A stretch of 64,000 bases of DNA, from assembly GCF_021390325.1 (NCBI RefSeq), contig NZ_JAJUWU010000001.1:186001-250000 (forward strand), read 5' to 3'. The notes beneath the pieces were generated by a model. That model was not told the DNA's origin, ran no database searches, and saw only the letters and a list, made by a program, of their open reading frames with translations. Shown here one piece after another: positions 17,700 through 27,380 of this stretch (position 1 is the stretch's first letter; each line of letters opens with the position of its first letter). Origin of the DNA: Jiella avicenniae. GTDB taxonomy: Bacteria > Pseudomonadota > Alphaproteobacteria > Rhizobiales > Rhizobiaceae. The position numbers and the translations under genes were made by a program.

Positions 17700-18886
17700 A
17701 GAAAACTCCTGCCGTGGCGGGTGGGATCGAGGCCGAGATGCACGGCGACGCTCGCGCCGATGTCGGCGAAGCTCTCGCGCCGGCCGATCGGCTTCGGCTC
17801 CAGCGAGGGGCCGAAGGCGAGGACGGGTACGATCTCGCGGGTGTGGTCGGTGCCCGCGAAGGTCGGGTCGCAGCCGTGATCGGCCGTGACGATCGCAACG
17901 TCGCCCGGTTTCATCACGGCCTGCAATTCGGGCAGCCGGCGATCGAAGGCTTCGAGCGCCGCCGCATAGCCGGCGACGTCGCGCCGATGGCCGTACTCAG
18001 AATCGAAGTCGACGAAGTTGGCGAAGACGAGATCGCCATCCGCCGCCTCGTTCATCGCATCGAGGGTCCGATCGAACAGTGCCATGTTGCCGTCTCCCTT
18101 CCAGATCCGGGAGATGCCGCGATGGGCGAAGATGTCGGCGATCTTGCCGACGGCGTGGACGCTGCGCCCCACCGCCAGGTCGAGCAGGGTCTGCTCCGGC
18201 GGCGGAACGGAGTAGTCGCGGCGATTGGCGGTTCGGGTGAAGGTCTCGGCGCTCTCGCCGACGAAGGGCCGGGCGATCACCCGGCCGATGTTCAGGGGAT
18301 CGACGTGGCGGCGGGCGGCCGCGCAGACGTCGTAGAGGCGGTCGAGACCGAAAGCGGTCTCGTGGGCGGCGATCTGCAGGACGCTGTCGGAGGACGTGTA
18401 GAAGATCGGCCTGCCGCTCGACAGGCTTTCCTCGCCGAGTTCACGGATGATCTCGGTCCCCGAGGCGTGCCTGTCGCCGAGGATGCCGGAAAGGCCGGTG
18501 TCGTCGATGATCTGACGGATCAGTTCGGGCGGGAAGGTCGGCACGGTCCTCGGAAAATAGCCCCACTCGAAGGGCACCGGCACGCCGGCGATCTCCCAAT
18601 GGCCGGAGGGTGTGTCCTTGCCGCGCGAGATCTCGCGGGCCGAGCCCCACACGGCTTCCGGGCGCCTGGCGCCTTCGCCGCGTCCCGCCGCCGCATGGAG
18701 GCCGAGCCGCTGGAGATTGGGAATGGCGAGTTCGCCGCGCCGTCCGCCCGAAACGTCCGCATGACCTGCCCGGCAGGCCTCGAGAATGTGGCCGAAGGTG
18801 TCGGATCCCTCGTCGCCGAACGCCTCGGCATCCGGCGCCGCGCCGATGCCGAAGGAATCGAGCACCAGGATGATCGCCCGCGCCAT
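17696..18886 (-). CDS. deoB: Phosphopentomutase
   Basis: DeoB interconverts ribose-1-phosphate (or deoxyribose-1-phosphate) and the 5-phosphate, feeding nucleoside sugars into central metabolism. The 396-residue enzyme belongs to the alkaline-phosphatase superfamily: N-terminal metal site [15 protein letters not shown], the DTPSGHWEI active-site segment, [14 protein letters not shown], and the C-terminal metal ligands [18 protein letters not shown]. The ATG at 18886 is preceded by CAGGAGGCGGAC. First gene of deoB-add-upp. Confidence 0.96.
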   Translation of the reverse strand: MARAIILVLDSFGIGAAPDAEAFGDEGSDTFGHILEACRAGHADVSGGRRGELAIPNLQRLGLHAAAGRGEGARRPEAVWGSAREISRGKDTPSGHWEIAGVPVPFEWGYFPRTVPTFPPELIRQIIDDTGLSGILGDRHASGTEIIRELGEESLSSGRPIFYTSSDSVLQIAAHETAFGLDRLYDVCAAARRHVDPLNIGRVIARPFVGESAETFTRTANRRDYSVPPPEQTLLDLAVGRSVHAVGKIADIFAHRGISRIWKGDGNMALFDRTLDAMNEAADGDLVFANFVDFDSEYGHRRDVAGYAAALEAFDRRLPELQAVMKPGDVAIVTADHGCDPTFAGTDHTREIVPVLAFGPSLEPKPIGRRESFADIGASVAVHLGLDPTRHGRSFL

Positions 18887-18975
18887 GTCCGCCTCCTGCC
18901 CGTTGCGCGAGGCCGAAGACCGGCGGCCCGTCACCCCGCGAAATTCAGGCATGCCTGCTGCGATCGACAGCCGGA

Positions 18976-19569
18976 TCAGCAGCCCGAGCAGACCACCTTA
19001 TCGCCGAGGCGCGGCGTATGATAGCTCGTCTCGCCCATCTTGATCGGTCCGACGAGGCCGAAGCCCCCGAGCGTCACGTAGTCGTAATAGGCGTCCGTCA
19101 TGAGGACGTAGATGCCCTTTTCGTTGGCGAACTCGGTGGGGAGGTCGTAGGTCTGCCCGGCGACGAGCGGCGTCGTGCCGACCAGGGCATTGTGGGAGCG
19201 GGTCCAGTCGACCGTCGCCTTGCCGTTCGCGTCGATCTTCACCTGGGTGACGCGCAGAAACACCTTCGACGCGTCGTATGGCTGCATCAGCGAGGCGGTG
19301 ACGTCGAACAGCGAATCGATCTGGCTGGGGGTCGCGACCTCGACCTGCCCGACGAGATCGCCGATCGTGCCGGCCGCATTGTGGATCTTGCGGTTGATCG
19401 CGAGGGCGACCGCCGCGTCCGAGCCACCCATGTAGAGAATTGCGATGAACGGAACGACGATGGCGAACTCGACGGCGGCGACGCCCCGCTTGTCGCGCGG
19501 CAGGTTTGCTGCCGCGTCAAAGACGCGCTGCATCGCGAAGCGGAGGCGATCGAGGCGGCCGATGATCAT
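18976..19569 (-). CDS. TadE/TadG-like pilus assembly protein
   Basis: A 197-residue minor pseudopilin-type protein. The N-terminal region has the TadE signature: basic segment DKRG, then [16 protein letters not shown], where the glutamate follows the hydrophobic start as in prepilin-like sequences. The remainder is periplasmic and ends in CSGC, a CxxC pair at the extreme C terminus that could form a disulfide. It starts at the ATG overlapping the stop of the upstream TadE-like gene. Probably incorporated in, or assists assembly of, the Flp pilus. Confidence 0.8.
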   Translation of the reverse strand: MIIGRLDRLRFAMQRVFDAAANLPRDKRGVAAVEFAIVVPFIAILYMGGSDAAVALAINRKIHNAAGTIGDLVGQVEVATPSQIDSLFDVTASLMQPYDASKVFLRVTQVKIDANGKATVDWTRSHNALVGTTPLVAGQTYDLPTEFANEKGIYVLMTDAYYDYVTLGGFGLVGPIKMGETSYHTPRLGDKVVCSGC

Positions 19570-20165
19570 CAGTACGGCTCCGTGATGAAGGCTGCGCTGC
19601 CGACCACCATGAAGGAACGGTCGCTCATGCTGGTCGCCATCTGGCGCAGGACGTCGACGTAGAGCGGCCACTTGTAATAGGCCTTGAGGGAGGTGATCGT
19701 CTCGCCGGAGGGCTTGGTGTAGGAAAAGCCCGTCGTGTCGAGATCGCCGTCCTTGATCGGTGCGCCGATCGGAACGGCGCCGAACGACCCGTAGGTCTTC
19801 ATGTCGACCTGCAGCTTCGTGCAGTCGAAGAGAAATTTCACCTCGGTGCAGAGTTTGGCCTTGAATTCGTCCTTGGTCAGATCGGCGCTGGTGATCTGGC
19901 CGGTGCGAACCTCCCGCCCGATCTTGGATACCGCGCGATCCATCACGAGTTCGGCGTAGAAGATCGTCGCCGTCTCCATCAGGACGAGCAACAGGACGAA
20001 GAACGGGAACGCCAGGATGACGAATTCGATCGCGACGGCGCCGTCGCGGTTGCGAAGAAAGGACGGGATGCCTCGCCGGCCGGGTGCCTGCCGGTCCGCG
20101 TCGGTCCCCGCCTTGCGGTGCCGGGCCTTCGGGGCCGAAACGTCGTGGTCTTTCATCGTGAGCAT
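19569..20165 (-). CDS. TadE-like pilus assembly protein
   Basis: A 198-residue membrane-anchored protein. About 38 basic cytoplasmic residues precede RNRDGAVAIEFVILAFPFF, the TadE-like hydrophobic start with the characteristic glutamate; the rest is periplasmic, with two cysteines (KLCTEV, FDCTKL) likely paired. Its stop overlaps the following TadG-like start (ATGA), so the two are co-translated. The start at 20165 has GGAAAG about 5 bases ahead; an ATG three codons later is possible. The 367-base region upstream (20166-20532) shows no gene. Confidence 0.82.
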   Translation of the reverse strand: MLTMKDHDVSAPKARHRKAGTDADRQAPGRRGIPSFLRNRDGAVAIEFVILAFPFFVLLLVLMETATIFYAELVMDRAVSKIGREVRTGQITSADLTKDEFKAKLCTEVKFLFDCTKLQVDMKTYGSFGAVPIGAPIKDGDLDTTGFSYTKPSGETITSLKAYYKWPLYVDVLRQMATSMSDRSFMVVGSAAFITEPY

Positions 20166-20532
20166 CGCACTTTCCGAAAATCGATGCCGAACGGCGTCTT
20201 TCAGTCGATGCGGCCGTTTTCGCCCGGCCCGCGCGGCCCGAGAGCACCGCCGGGAGAATGGCCGAGAAGACTTAGGAAAGCGTTACGTTGGGGGAGAGAC
20301 TTTCATCGAAAGCAAGGATTTCGACGACCCCCGGGGCCATCGCCCATTGCCATATGGCGGCGCGTGGAGCGCGTTCGGTGGGGACGTGTCGCCGCTCTCT
20401 TCCTGCTCCGTGATACCGACCTTCGGGCGGGCAGGCGCTCGGGCGACGTCGATTTCGAGCCGCCGTGGCCGGCACGTCGAGCGACGGCGTGTCGGCGAAC
20501 GCAGCCGCCGCACCGCTGCGACACGGCGGTGA
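20166..20532. other. Intergenic region upstream of the TadE-type genes
   Basis: Several overlapping frames cross this 367-base stretch, but all are Arg/Pro/Ser-rich, without ribosome sites, and look like composition artefacts. No hairpin or operator is convincing. It should contain the promoter for the tadE-type operon and the end of the CpaC-domain transcript. Confidence 0.35.
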
Positions 20533-21000
20533 TCAGTTGCCCTTGGCGGCCTGTTCGACAATGTTCTGGCGCTGGGTCTGTTGCTGCACGACCGCGCCGA
20601 AGCTGTTCATGTCGTCGCCGACGGTGACGGTTGGAACGCATTTCGGCGTGCATGCATAGGTCGAACGGCTGGCCTGCCGATAGACGCGGACGGTGTTGTC
20701 CTCGAAGGTCTGCACCGAGACCTGTTCGTCGACGAAGGCCTCGCCGTCTTCGCCGAGGATCACGACATTGGTGATGCCGCTGCTCTTGCCGGTGAGGACG
20801 AGACGGTTGGACGACAGAACCTGCACGTCGACGATGGCGGGATTGCCGACGATGACGGTGCCGGCCGGCTTTTCCAGTTCGATCACCTTGGCCTGGTCCA
20901 TCTCGACCGAAAGCGGTTCCTTGGCTGCCGCCAGATTCGGCGAAACCGCCAGGAAGACGATGGTCGACAGCAAGTAGGCGACGGCTGTTCGCAGGGCCAT
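20533..21000 (-). CDS. Pilus assembly protein, CpaC N-terminal domain only
   Basis: A 155-residue exported protein with signal peptide (residues 1 to 26, ending NLAAAK). It consists of the pilus-formation N-terminal domain normally found at the front of the outer-membrane secretin CpaC/RcpA: EMDQAKVIELEKPAGTVIVG, NPAIVDVQVLSSNRLVLTGK and SSGITNVVILGEDG. The secretin channel domain is missing. The C-terminal 50 residues contain a cysteine pair (YACTPKCVP) and a Gln-rich end. Stand-alone proteins of this type accompany Flp pilus genes in rhizobia. It is divergent from the Flp pilin gene. Confidence 0.85.
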   Translation of the reverse strand: MALRTAVAYLLSTIVFLAVSPNLAAAKEPLSVEMDQAKVIELEKPAGTVIVGNPAIVDVQVLSSNRLVLTGKSSGITNVVILGEDGEAFVDEQVSVQTFEDNTVRVYRQASRSTYACTPKCVPTVTVGDDMNSFGAVVQQQTQRQNIVEQAAKGN

Positions 21001-21359
21001 GGTGAAAAATCCGATCGATCATTTTGGTGGCGGATTGTTTGCCACTCTCGCCGATCACGCTGAACGAAGCATTAACGGGCGATGGCGCGGGCGCCCCGAG
21101 CAATCACGGAAACCGTTGAGACGTAGCGCTTTCGTCCTGCTGCGAGCCGATCGAAGGCCGGCTGGGCCGTGGGCGGTCCAATCGGTCAGCGGCGTCGCTC
21201 GACGATGGTCCATACCAGTGACAATCGGGCGAAGCGCCGAATAAGTAAAAATCAACCAATCAATTTAAGCCCATCGCAACGGCACGCGGCTAGGGTCAGC
21301 CTCACCCGATCGACGGGACAGTCGACGGGCGCGCTACCCCGAGATCTCAAGGAGTCACC
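21001..21359. other. Divergent promoter region for CpaC-domain and Flp pilin genes
   Basis: A 359-base region between divergent pilus genes. The middle, around 21240-21275, is clearly AT-rich against the local background (TAAGTAAAAATCAACC, then AATCAATTTAAG) and is the probable promoter core for one or both genes. No gene is supportable here. Confidence 0.45.
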
Positions 21360-21533
21360 ATGTCCAATCTCATCGCTCGCTTTGCCAAGAACGAATCCGG
21401 CGCCACCGCCATCGAATACGGCCTGATCGGCGGTATCATGGCCGTCGCCCTGCTCGCCATGTTCGCGATCTTCACGCCGAAGATGGAAGAAGCCCTGGGC
21501 AACATCGGCGACAAGATGGTTTCCGGCAAGTAA
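21360..21533 (+). CDS. Flp/Fap pilin
   Basis: A 57-residue major pilin of the Flp (type IVb) family. AAGGAG lies about 6 bases before the ATG. A short basic leader ends at G14 (FAKNESG); the mature protein begins ATAIEYGLIGG, with the glutamate at mature position 5 and tyrosine at 6, the hallmark of Flp pilins and of cleavage by a TadV/CpaA-type peptidase. One hydrophobic helix follows, then a charged end (MEEALGNIGDKM). Monocistronic, followed by two hairpins, as expected of an abundant transcript. The processing peptidase is the next gene. Confidence 0.95.
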   Translation: MSNLIARFAKNESGATAIEYGLIGGIMAVALLAMFAIFTPKMEEALGNIGDKMVSGK

Positions 21534-21540
21534 TCCTCGC

Positions 21541-21606
21541 AGTCGTCTTCGGACGACGCGTCGACGGATCGCAACGTGGGCGGCCGGCAGTTTGCCGGCT
21601 GCCCAC
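21541..21606 (+). terminator. Two hairpins downstream of the pilin gene
   Basis: A small stem (GTCGTC/GACGAC, 21542-21557) is followed by a strong one with 14-bp arms (GTGGGCGGCCGGCA at 21576-21589 and TGCCGGCTGCCCAC at 21593-21606, one mismatch, three-base loop). These probably stabilise or terminate the pilin mRNA, allowing more pilin than peptidase to be made. Confidence 0.65.
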
Positions 21607-21826
21607 GATCGTTTCTGCCCCTGTGCTGATCGGGCGCTCCGTCGGTCTCGCCTCGACGTCGACGGGCCGGGACGGGGGCGGCATGGCACCGCGCCGGGCC
21701 CGGCCGGACGAAGACCTCGTAAACGAAGGTCTCACCTTTTGCGTCCATGGTCTTGCGCGCAGGTGCTTCGCGCCGAACGCGGTGGCAGGTCCCTGCGATC
21801 GGGACGCCGCGGTGAAAGGAGACGCC

Positions 21827-22330
21827 ATGCTCACCACAGTTTTGCTCCTCACCGTCTTTCCCTTCGCGATGATCTACAGCGCGCTGACCGATCTTCTGGA
21901 AATGAAGATCGAAAACCGGGTGATGATCGTGCTCGCGGCCGCCTTCGTGCCGGCGGCATATCTCGTCGGCATGCCCTGGCCGACCTTCGGGGGCCATCTC
22001 CTCGTCGGCTTCCTCTGCCTCAGCGTCACCTTCGCGATGTTTGCGGCCGGCTGGATGGGCGGCGGCGATGCCAAGCTGATCGCGGCGACCGCGCTCTGGT
22101 TCGGCCCGAGCATGCTGTCGGCGGAGTATCTTCTCTTCTCCGCCCTCGTCGGCGGCGCGCTGACGGTGACGCTGCTGGTCCTGCGGGGGCATTTCCTGCC
22201 GGTGACGGGCGTGGAGTTCGTCGATCGCCTGATGGAGACGGAGACCGGCGTTCCCTACGGCATCGCGCTCGGCGCAGCCGGCCTCTACGTCTATTCCGAC
22301 AGTTTCTGGCTGACCGCGGCGCTCGGCTGA
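21827..22330 (+). CDS. cpaA: Prepilin peptidase, CpaA/TadV type
   Basis: A 167-residue integral-membrane aspartyl protease that cleaves the Flp pilin leader. The two catalytic aspartates are D22 (in YSALTDLLEMKIENR) and D81 in the GGGD motif (AGWMGGGDAKL). Around six hydrophobic segments fit a minimal A24A peptidase without the N-terminal methylase domain of PilD. AAAGGAG lies about 6 bases before the ATG at 21827; longer frames upstream cross the hairpin region and are unlikely. No other pilus assembly gene follows. Confidence 0.92.
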   Translation: MLTTVLLLTVFPFAMIYSALTDLLEMKIENRVMIVLAAAFVPAAYLVGMPWPTFGGHLLVGFLCLSVTFAMFAAGWMGGGDAKLIAATALWFGPSMLSAEYLLFSALVGGALTVTLLVLRGHFLPVTGVEFVDRLMETETGVPYGIALGAAGLYVYSDSFWLTAALG

Positions 22331-22357
22331 CGGCGCCGGTCGCGGGAAGCCTCCCGC

Positions 22358-23353
22358 TTACCGCTTCATCAGCCGGATCGCCTCGCCGACGATGCCTCTG
22401 CGGAACAACAGGACGCAGAGCACGAAGACGACGCCGATGATCACGGTAACCGGCACGTCGGACGTCGCGAAATAGTTCTGCATCGTCACCACCACCGCCG
22501 CGCCGAGCGAGGGGCCGAAGATCGTTCCCATGCCGCCGAGCAGCGTCATCAGCACGACTTCGCCGGACATCTGCCAGGCGACGTCGGTGAGCGTCGCGAT
22601 CTGCAGGACGATCGCCTTCATCGCACCGGCCAGACCGGCGATCGTCGCCGACATGACGAAGGCGGCGAGCTTGTAGCGCTCCACCCGGTAGCCGAGCGAG
22701 ATCGCCCGGTTCTCGTTCTCGCGGATCGCCTGGAGGACGTGGCCGAAGGGCGAGTGGACGATGCGCCAGACGGCGAAGAAGCCGAACAGGAAGACGAGGA
22801 GCACGAAATAGTAGATGTTCAGCGGCCGGTTGAGGTCGACGAGGCCGAGGAGATCGCCGCGCGGCACGCCCTGGATGCCGTCCTCGCCGTGGGTGAAGGG
22901 CGCCTGCAGGAAGATGAAGAAGATCATCTGCGACAGGGCCAGCGTCACCATGGCGAAATAGATGCCCTGGCGGCGGATGGCGAGGGCGCCGACGGCAAGG
23001 CCCATGAGGCCGGCCCCGACCGCGCCGACGAGGATCGCCGAGAGCGGCTCGAATCCCCACACCTTGGCGGCATGGGCGGCGAAATAGGCGGCGCCGCCGA
23101 AGAAGGCCGCATGGCCGAAGGACAACAGCCCGACATAGCCGAGGAGAAGGTTGAAGGCGGTGGCGAAGAGCGCGAAGCACAGCACCGTCATCAGGAAGAC
23201 CGGATAGACGAAGAAGGGCGCCGCGATCAGCCCCGCGACGGCAACGATGGCAACCGCAAGGCCGATCCGCGACAGGTTCTTCTGCCGCGCGTGGCCTGCC
23301 TCGATGCTCTCGCCCTGGGGCGCGGCGGTGCCGGATTGGGTGAGGCTCGACAT
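22358..23353 (-). CDS. livM: Branched-chain-amino-acid-type ABC permease, LivM
   Basis: A 331-residue inner-membrane permease of the HAAT/branched-chain family. About nine to ten hydrophobic helices are visible, with the family features NLLLGYVGLLSFGHAAFFG near residue 68 and the cytoplasmic coupling segment IRENENRAISLGYRVERYKL. Last gene of the livK..livGFHM operon, starting two bases after the livH stop. Substrate could be branched-chain amino acids, amides, urea or an aromatic acid. Confidence 0.9.
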   Translation of the reverse strand: MSSLTQSGTAAPQGESIEAGHARQKNLSRIGLAVAIVAVAGLIAAPFFVYPVFLMTVLCFALFATAFNLLLGYVGLLSFGHAAFFGGAAYFAAHAAKVWGFEPLSAILVGAVGAGLMGLAVGALAIRRQGIYFAMVTLALSQMIFFIFLQAPFTHGEDGIQGVPRGDLLGLVDLNRPLNIYYFVLLVFLFGFFAVWRIVHSPFGHVLQAIRENENRAISLGYRVERYKLAAFVMSATIAGLAGAMKAIVLQIATLTDVAWQMSGEVVLMTLLGGMGTIFGPSLGAAVVVTMQNYFATSDVPVTVIIGVVFVLCVLLFRRGIVGEAIRLMKR

Positions 23354-23355
23354 CG

Positions 23356-24243
23356 TCAGATCTCCTTGCCGAACAGGCCGGCCGGCCGAAGCATCAGGAC
23401 GATCGCCATGATGACGAAGACGACGATGTTGGAGGCTTCGGGATAGAACACCTTGGTCAGGCCCTCGAGAATGCCGAGCACGTAGCCGGTGACGATCGCT
23501 CCGCCGATCGACCCCATGCCGCCGATGACGACGACGGCGAAGACGATGATGATGAGGTTCGAGCCCATCAGCGGCGAGACCTGGTAGATCGGCGCGGCGA
23601 GGACGCCGGCAAGGCCGGCGAGACCGGCGCCGAGCGCGTAGGTCAGCGTCAGGAGCAGCGGCACGTTGACGCCGAAGGCCTGGACGAGCTGCGGATTCTC
23701 GGTCGCGGCCCGAAGATAGGCGCCGAGCCGGGTCTTCTCGATCAGGAGCCAGACGGCGAGGCAGATGACGATCGAGGCGACGACGACGAAGCCGCGATAG
23801 TTCGGCAGGAACATGAAGCCGAGATTGGTGCCGCCCGAAAGCAGGGCCGGTCCGGCATAGGGCTGGCCCGCCGCGCCGTAGTACCAGCGGAAGGTGCCCT
23901 CGATGATCAAGGCGAGGCCGAAGGTGAAGAGCAGGCCGTAGAGATGGTCGAGGTCGTAGAGCCGCGACAGCATCGTCCGCTCGATCAGCGCCGAGATGGC
24001 CGCGACGATCAAGGGCGCGACGATCAGCGCCGGCCAGAAGCCGATGCCGGTGTAGAAGAGCAGGAGATAGGCGGTGAAGGCGCCGAGCATGTATTGCGCG
24101 CCATGGGCGAAGTTGATCACCCGCAAGAGCCCGAAGATCACGGCGAGGCCGAGCGACAGGAGCGCATAGAACGAGCCGTTGATGAAGCCGATCAGGAGCT
24201 GGCCGAGAAGGGCAGGGAGGGGAATGCCGAAGAGCATCGTCAT
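23356..24243 (-). CDS. livH: Branched-chain-amino-acid-type ABC permease, LivH
   Basis: A 295-residue permease partner of LivM. Diagnostic stretch: GLAVIFGLLRVINFAHGAQYMLGAF near residue 31, the LivH N-terminal signature, and GMGSIGGAIVTGYVLGILEG in the last third. Eight or so transmembrane helices. It lies between livF (12 bases) and livM (2 bases), so the transporter is produced from one message. Confidence 0.92.
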   Translation of the reverse strand: MTMLFGIPLPALLGQLLIGFINGSFYALLSLGLAVIFGLLRVINFAHGAQYMLGAFTAYLLLFYTGIGFWPALIVAPLIVAAISALIERTMLSRLYDLDHLYGLLFTFGLALIIEGTFRWYYGAAGQPYAGPALLSGGTNLGFMFLPNYRGFVVVASIVICLAVWLLIEKTRLGAYLRAATENPQLVQAFGVNVPLLLTLTYALGAGLAGLAGVLAAPIYQVSPLMGSNLIIIVFAVVVIGGMGSIGGAIVTGYVLGILEGLTKVFYPEASNIVVFVIMAIVLMLRPAGLFGKEI

Positions 24244-24255
24244 TTTGTCAGGTCC

Positions 24256-24982
<727 letters not shown>

Positions 24983-24990
<8 letters not shown>

Positions 24991-25747
24991 CGTCGCTCCC
25001 CATATAGGCTTCGCGCACTCGCTTGTCGTTGCTGACCGTGGCGTAGTCGCCCTCGGCGAGGATCTCGCCGCGCGCGAGCACCGTCACCCGGTCGCAGAGG
25101 TCGGCGACGACGTTGAGATTGTGTTCGACCATCACCACCGTCCGGCCCTTGGCGATGCGGCGGATGAGATCGGAAATGCGGCCGATGTCCTCGACGCCCA
25201 TGCCGGCCATCGGCTCGTCGAAGAGGAGCACCGGCGGATCGAGCGCGAGGGTGGTGGCGATCTCGAGGGCGCGCTTGCGGCCATAGGGCAGTTCGGCCGC
25301 GTCGTGGGCGGAAAAGGCGGAGAGGCCGACAGCGTCGATCAGCCGCTCGGCCTCCTCGTTCAGCCGGCCGAGCAGGCGGTTCGAGCGCCAGAACTGCGTG
25401 GCGAGACCCTCCTTGCGCTGCAGCGCGACGCGGACGTTGTCGAGGACGGTCAGATGCGGGAAGACGGCGGAGATCTGGAACGAGCGCACCAGCCCCATCC
25501 GCGCGACGTCGGCGGGCTTCACCCCGGTGATGTCCTCGCCGCGAAAGACGATCCGGCCCTCGGTCGGCGTCAAAAACTTGGTCAGGAGATTGAAGACCGT
25601 CGTCTTGCCGGCGCCGTTCGGGCCGATGAGGGCGTGGATCGTTCCTTCCATCACGTCGAGATCGACGTCGTTCACGGCCTTGAAGCCGAAGAACTCCTTG
25701 GTGAGGCCGCGGGCCGACAGGATCGCGTCCGACGAAGTGGCACTCAT
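24983..25747 (-). CDS. livG: ABC transporter ATPase, LivG type
   Basis: A 254-residue ATPase. Walker A GPNGAGKTT, the LivG-specific FEVSGKFFGxxA-like opening (ARGLTKEFFGFKAVNDVDL), RSFQISAVFPHLTVLDNV, signature LPYGRKRALEIATTL (a variant LSGG-like loop usual in LivG), and Walker B LLFDEPMAGMG. The ATG at 25747 starts the protein at MSATSSD; eleven further in-frame codons upstream look non-coding. It is the first gene after the livK terminator and the livK remnant. Confidence 0.93.
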
Positions 25748-25811
25748 TGCGTTCGGGTTCTCCTGTCGTGATCGGGCCATGGTCCGGTGGCGAGCGACCT
25801 TCGTCGCGACT

Positions 25812-25976
25812 TCAGGCCGCGGCGGCTCGGCCTGCCGGAAAGGGGGCGACGTCGCAGCCGCTTTCGGCCAGGCAGGCGCGGCCCCGATCGTCCGGCAACG
25901 TTTCGCCCGGTTTGGCGAAATCCCACCCGCCGGTCGGTTCCCCCGGCAACTCGGCCCGAAAGAGATACGTGTCGTC
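25812..25976 (-). pseudogene. Decayed 3' end of a second livK-type binding-protein gene
   Basis: This minus-strand frame, closed by a stop at 25812, encodes a degraded copy of the C terminus of the neighbouring LivK. Over 47 aligned positions without gaps about 17 are identical, including the runs YLF, WD and SGCDV (LivK: DMYLFQVKKPDE... SGCDVSAF; remnant: DTYLFRAELPGE... SGCDVAPF). The DNA also matches: GACGTCGCAGCCG occurs in both, and GAAGAGATACATGTCGT of livK is nearly reproduced near 25960. There is no start, signal peptide or ligand-binding lobe. It is best read as the residue of a tandem livK duplication. Confidence 0.65.
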
Positions 25977-25991
25977 CCGACGGTCGTGGCA

Positions 25992-26022
25992 GGGAGGGGG
26001 CCGCAGCGGACGCCCCCCTCCC
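25992..26022 (-). terminator. Hairpin after livK
   Basis: A GC-rich stem (plus-strand GGGAGGGGGC and GCCCCCCTCCC, one bulged base, ten-base loop) begins 15 bases after the livK stop. There is no T-run, so it may act as a partial terminator or 3'-end stabiliser that raises binding-protein output relative to livGFHM. Confidence 0.55.
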
Positions 26023-26037
26023 GTCACCTGCCGGAAC

Positions 26038-27261
26038 TCAGTTGGCGAAGGCGGAGACGTCGCAGCCGGAGTTTTCCACCGACAGGAAGGCGTCCGTGCC
26101 GGGAACGGTGGAGACTTCCGTGTAGTAGTCCCAGTCGCCCTTCATCTCGTCCGGCTTCTTCACCTGGAAGAGATACATGTCGTAGACCATGCGGCCGTTT
26201 TCCTGGACCTTGCCGCTCTTGGCGAAGAGATCCTCGACCGGCAGCTCGTGCAGCTTGGCGGCGACCGCCTTGGTCTCGTCGGTGCCGGCGGCCTTCACCG
26301 CCTTCAGATAGCTCAGCACCGCCGAATAGGTGCCGGCCTGGATCATGTTCGGCATCCGGCCGGTCTTTTCCATGAAGCGCTCGGCGAATTCGCGGTTCTC
26401 GTCGTTCTGGTCCCAGTACCAGCCCTCGGTGAGGTTCAGCCCCTGGGCCGCTTCGGCGCCGAGACCGTTGACCTCGGCGAGGGTGAAGAGCAGCGCGGCG
26501 AGCTTCTGGCCGCCCTGGACGATGCCGAATTCCGAGGCCTGCTTGATGGCGTTGGCGGTGTCGAGGCCGGCATTGGCGAGGCCGATGACCTTGGCGCCGG
26601 AAGCCTGCGCCTGGAGAAGGAAGGACGAGAAGTCGTTGGAGGCCAGCGGGTGGCGGACCGAGCCGAGCACTTCGCCGCCGCTCTCCTTGACGAAGTTGCC
26701 GGTCTGCTCCTCGAGCGAATAGCCGAAGGCGTAGTCGGCGGTCAGGAAGAACCAGGTGTCGCCGCCGGCCTTGACCAGCGCACCGCCCGTTCCGACGGCC
26801 AGCGCATGGGTGTCGTAGGCCCAGTGGAATCCGTAGGGGCTGCACTGCTTGCCGGTCAGCTCCGTCGTCGCGGCGCCGGTGACGATGTCGATCTTGCCCT
26901 TTTCCTTCGACAGGCCCTGCACGGCGAGCGCCACCGACGAGGTCGTCAGTTCCATGATTGCGTCGACCTGCTGGGTATCGTACCACTCGCGGGCGATGTT
27001 CGAGGCGATGTCCGGCTTGTTCTGGTGGTCGGCGTTGATGATCTCGATCGGCTTGTCCAGCACCGTTCCGCCGAAGTCGGCCGCCGCCATCTCGGCCGCC
27101 GCGACCGACCACTTGCCGCCGAAGTCGGCATAGACGCCGGACTGGTCGTTGAGGATGCCGATCTTGACGACGTCGTCCGATACCTCCTGCGCGAAGGCGC
27201 CGGCCGGCATTGCGAGGCCTGCGACCACCGTCGCGGCAAGAAGGCTCTTGTCGATGCGCAT
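26038..27261 (-). CDS. livK: ABC transporter substrate-binding protein, LivK/HAAT family
   Basis: A 407-residue periplasmic binding protein of the type I, branched-chain amino acid/amide class. GGGAGGAATTCGC leads into the ATG at 27261. The signal peptide ends at GAFAQE (about residue 25). The mature N terminus (VKIGILNDQSGVYADFGG), the lobe hinge FFLTADYAFGYSLE and ASGAKVIGLANAGLDTANAIKQA are typical. It ends in a conserved cysteine-containing tail, SGCDVSAFAN, with a partner cysteine in KQCSPYGFHW. Ligand unknown. First gene of the operon. Confidence 0.92.
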   Translation of the reverse strand: MRIDKSLLAATVVAGLAMPAGAFAQEVSDDVVKIGILNDQSGVYADFGGKWSVAAAEMAAADFGGTVLDKPIEIINADHQNKPDIASNIAREWYDTQQVDAIMELTTSSVALAVQGLSKEKGKIDIVTGAATTELTGKQCSPYGFHWAYDTHALAVGTGGALVKAGGDTWFFLTADYAFGYSLEEQTGNFVKESGGEVLGSVRHPLASNDFSSFLLQAQASGAKVIGLANAGLDTANAIKQASEFGIVQGGQKLAALLFTLAEVNGLGAEAAQGLNLTEGWYWDQNDENREFAERFMEKTGRMPNMIQAGTYSAVLSYLKAVKAAGTDETKAVAAKLHELPVEDLFAKSGKVQENGRMVYDMYLFQVKKPDEMKGDWDYYTEVSTVPGTDAFLSVENSGCDVSAFAN

Positions 27262-27380
27262 GCGAATTCCTCCCGAATGGACAAGCAAAGACCCCGATTT
27301 CCTCCCGGGCTCTTCCTTTCGGCGCGATGAGAGACACCGCGCGGACCAATGTCAACGGTCTGATTTCGCATCATGCCCGT

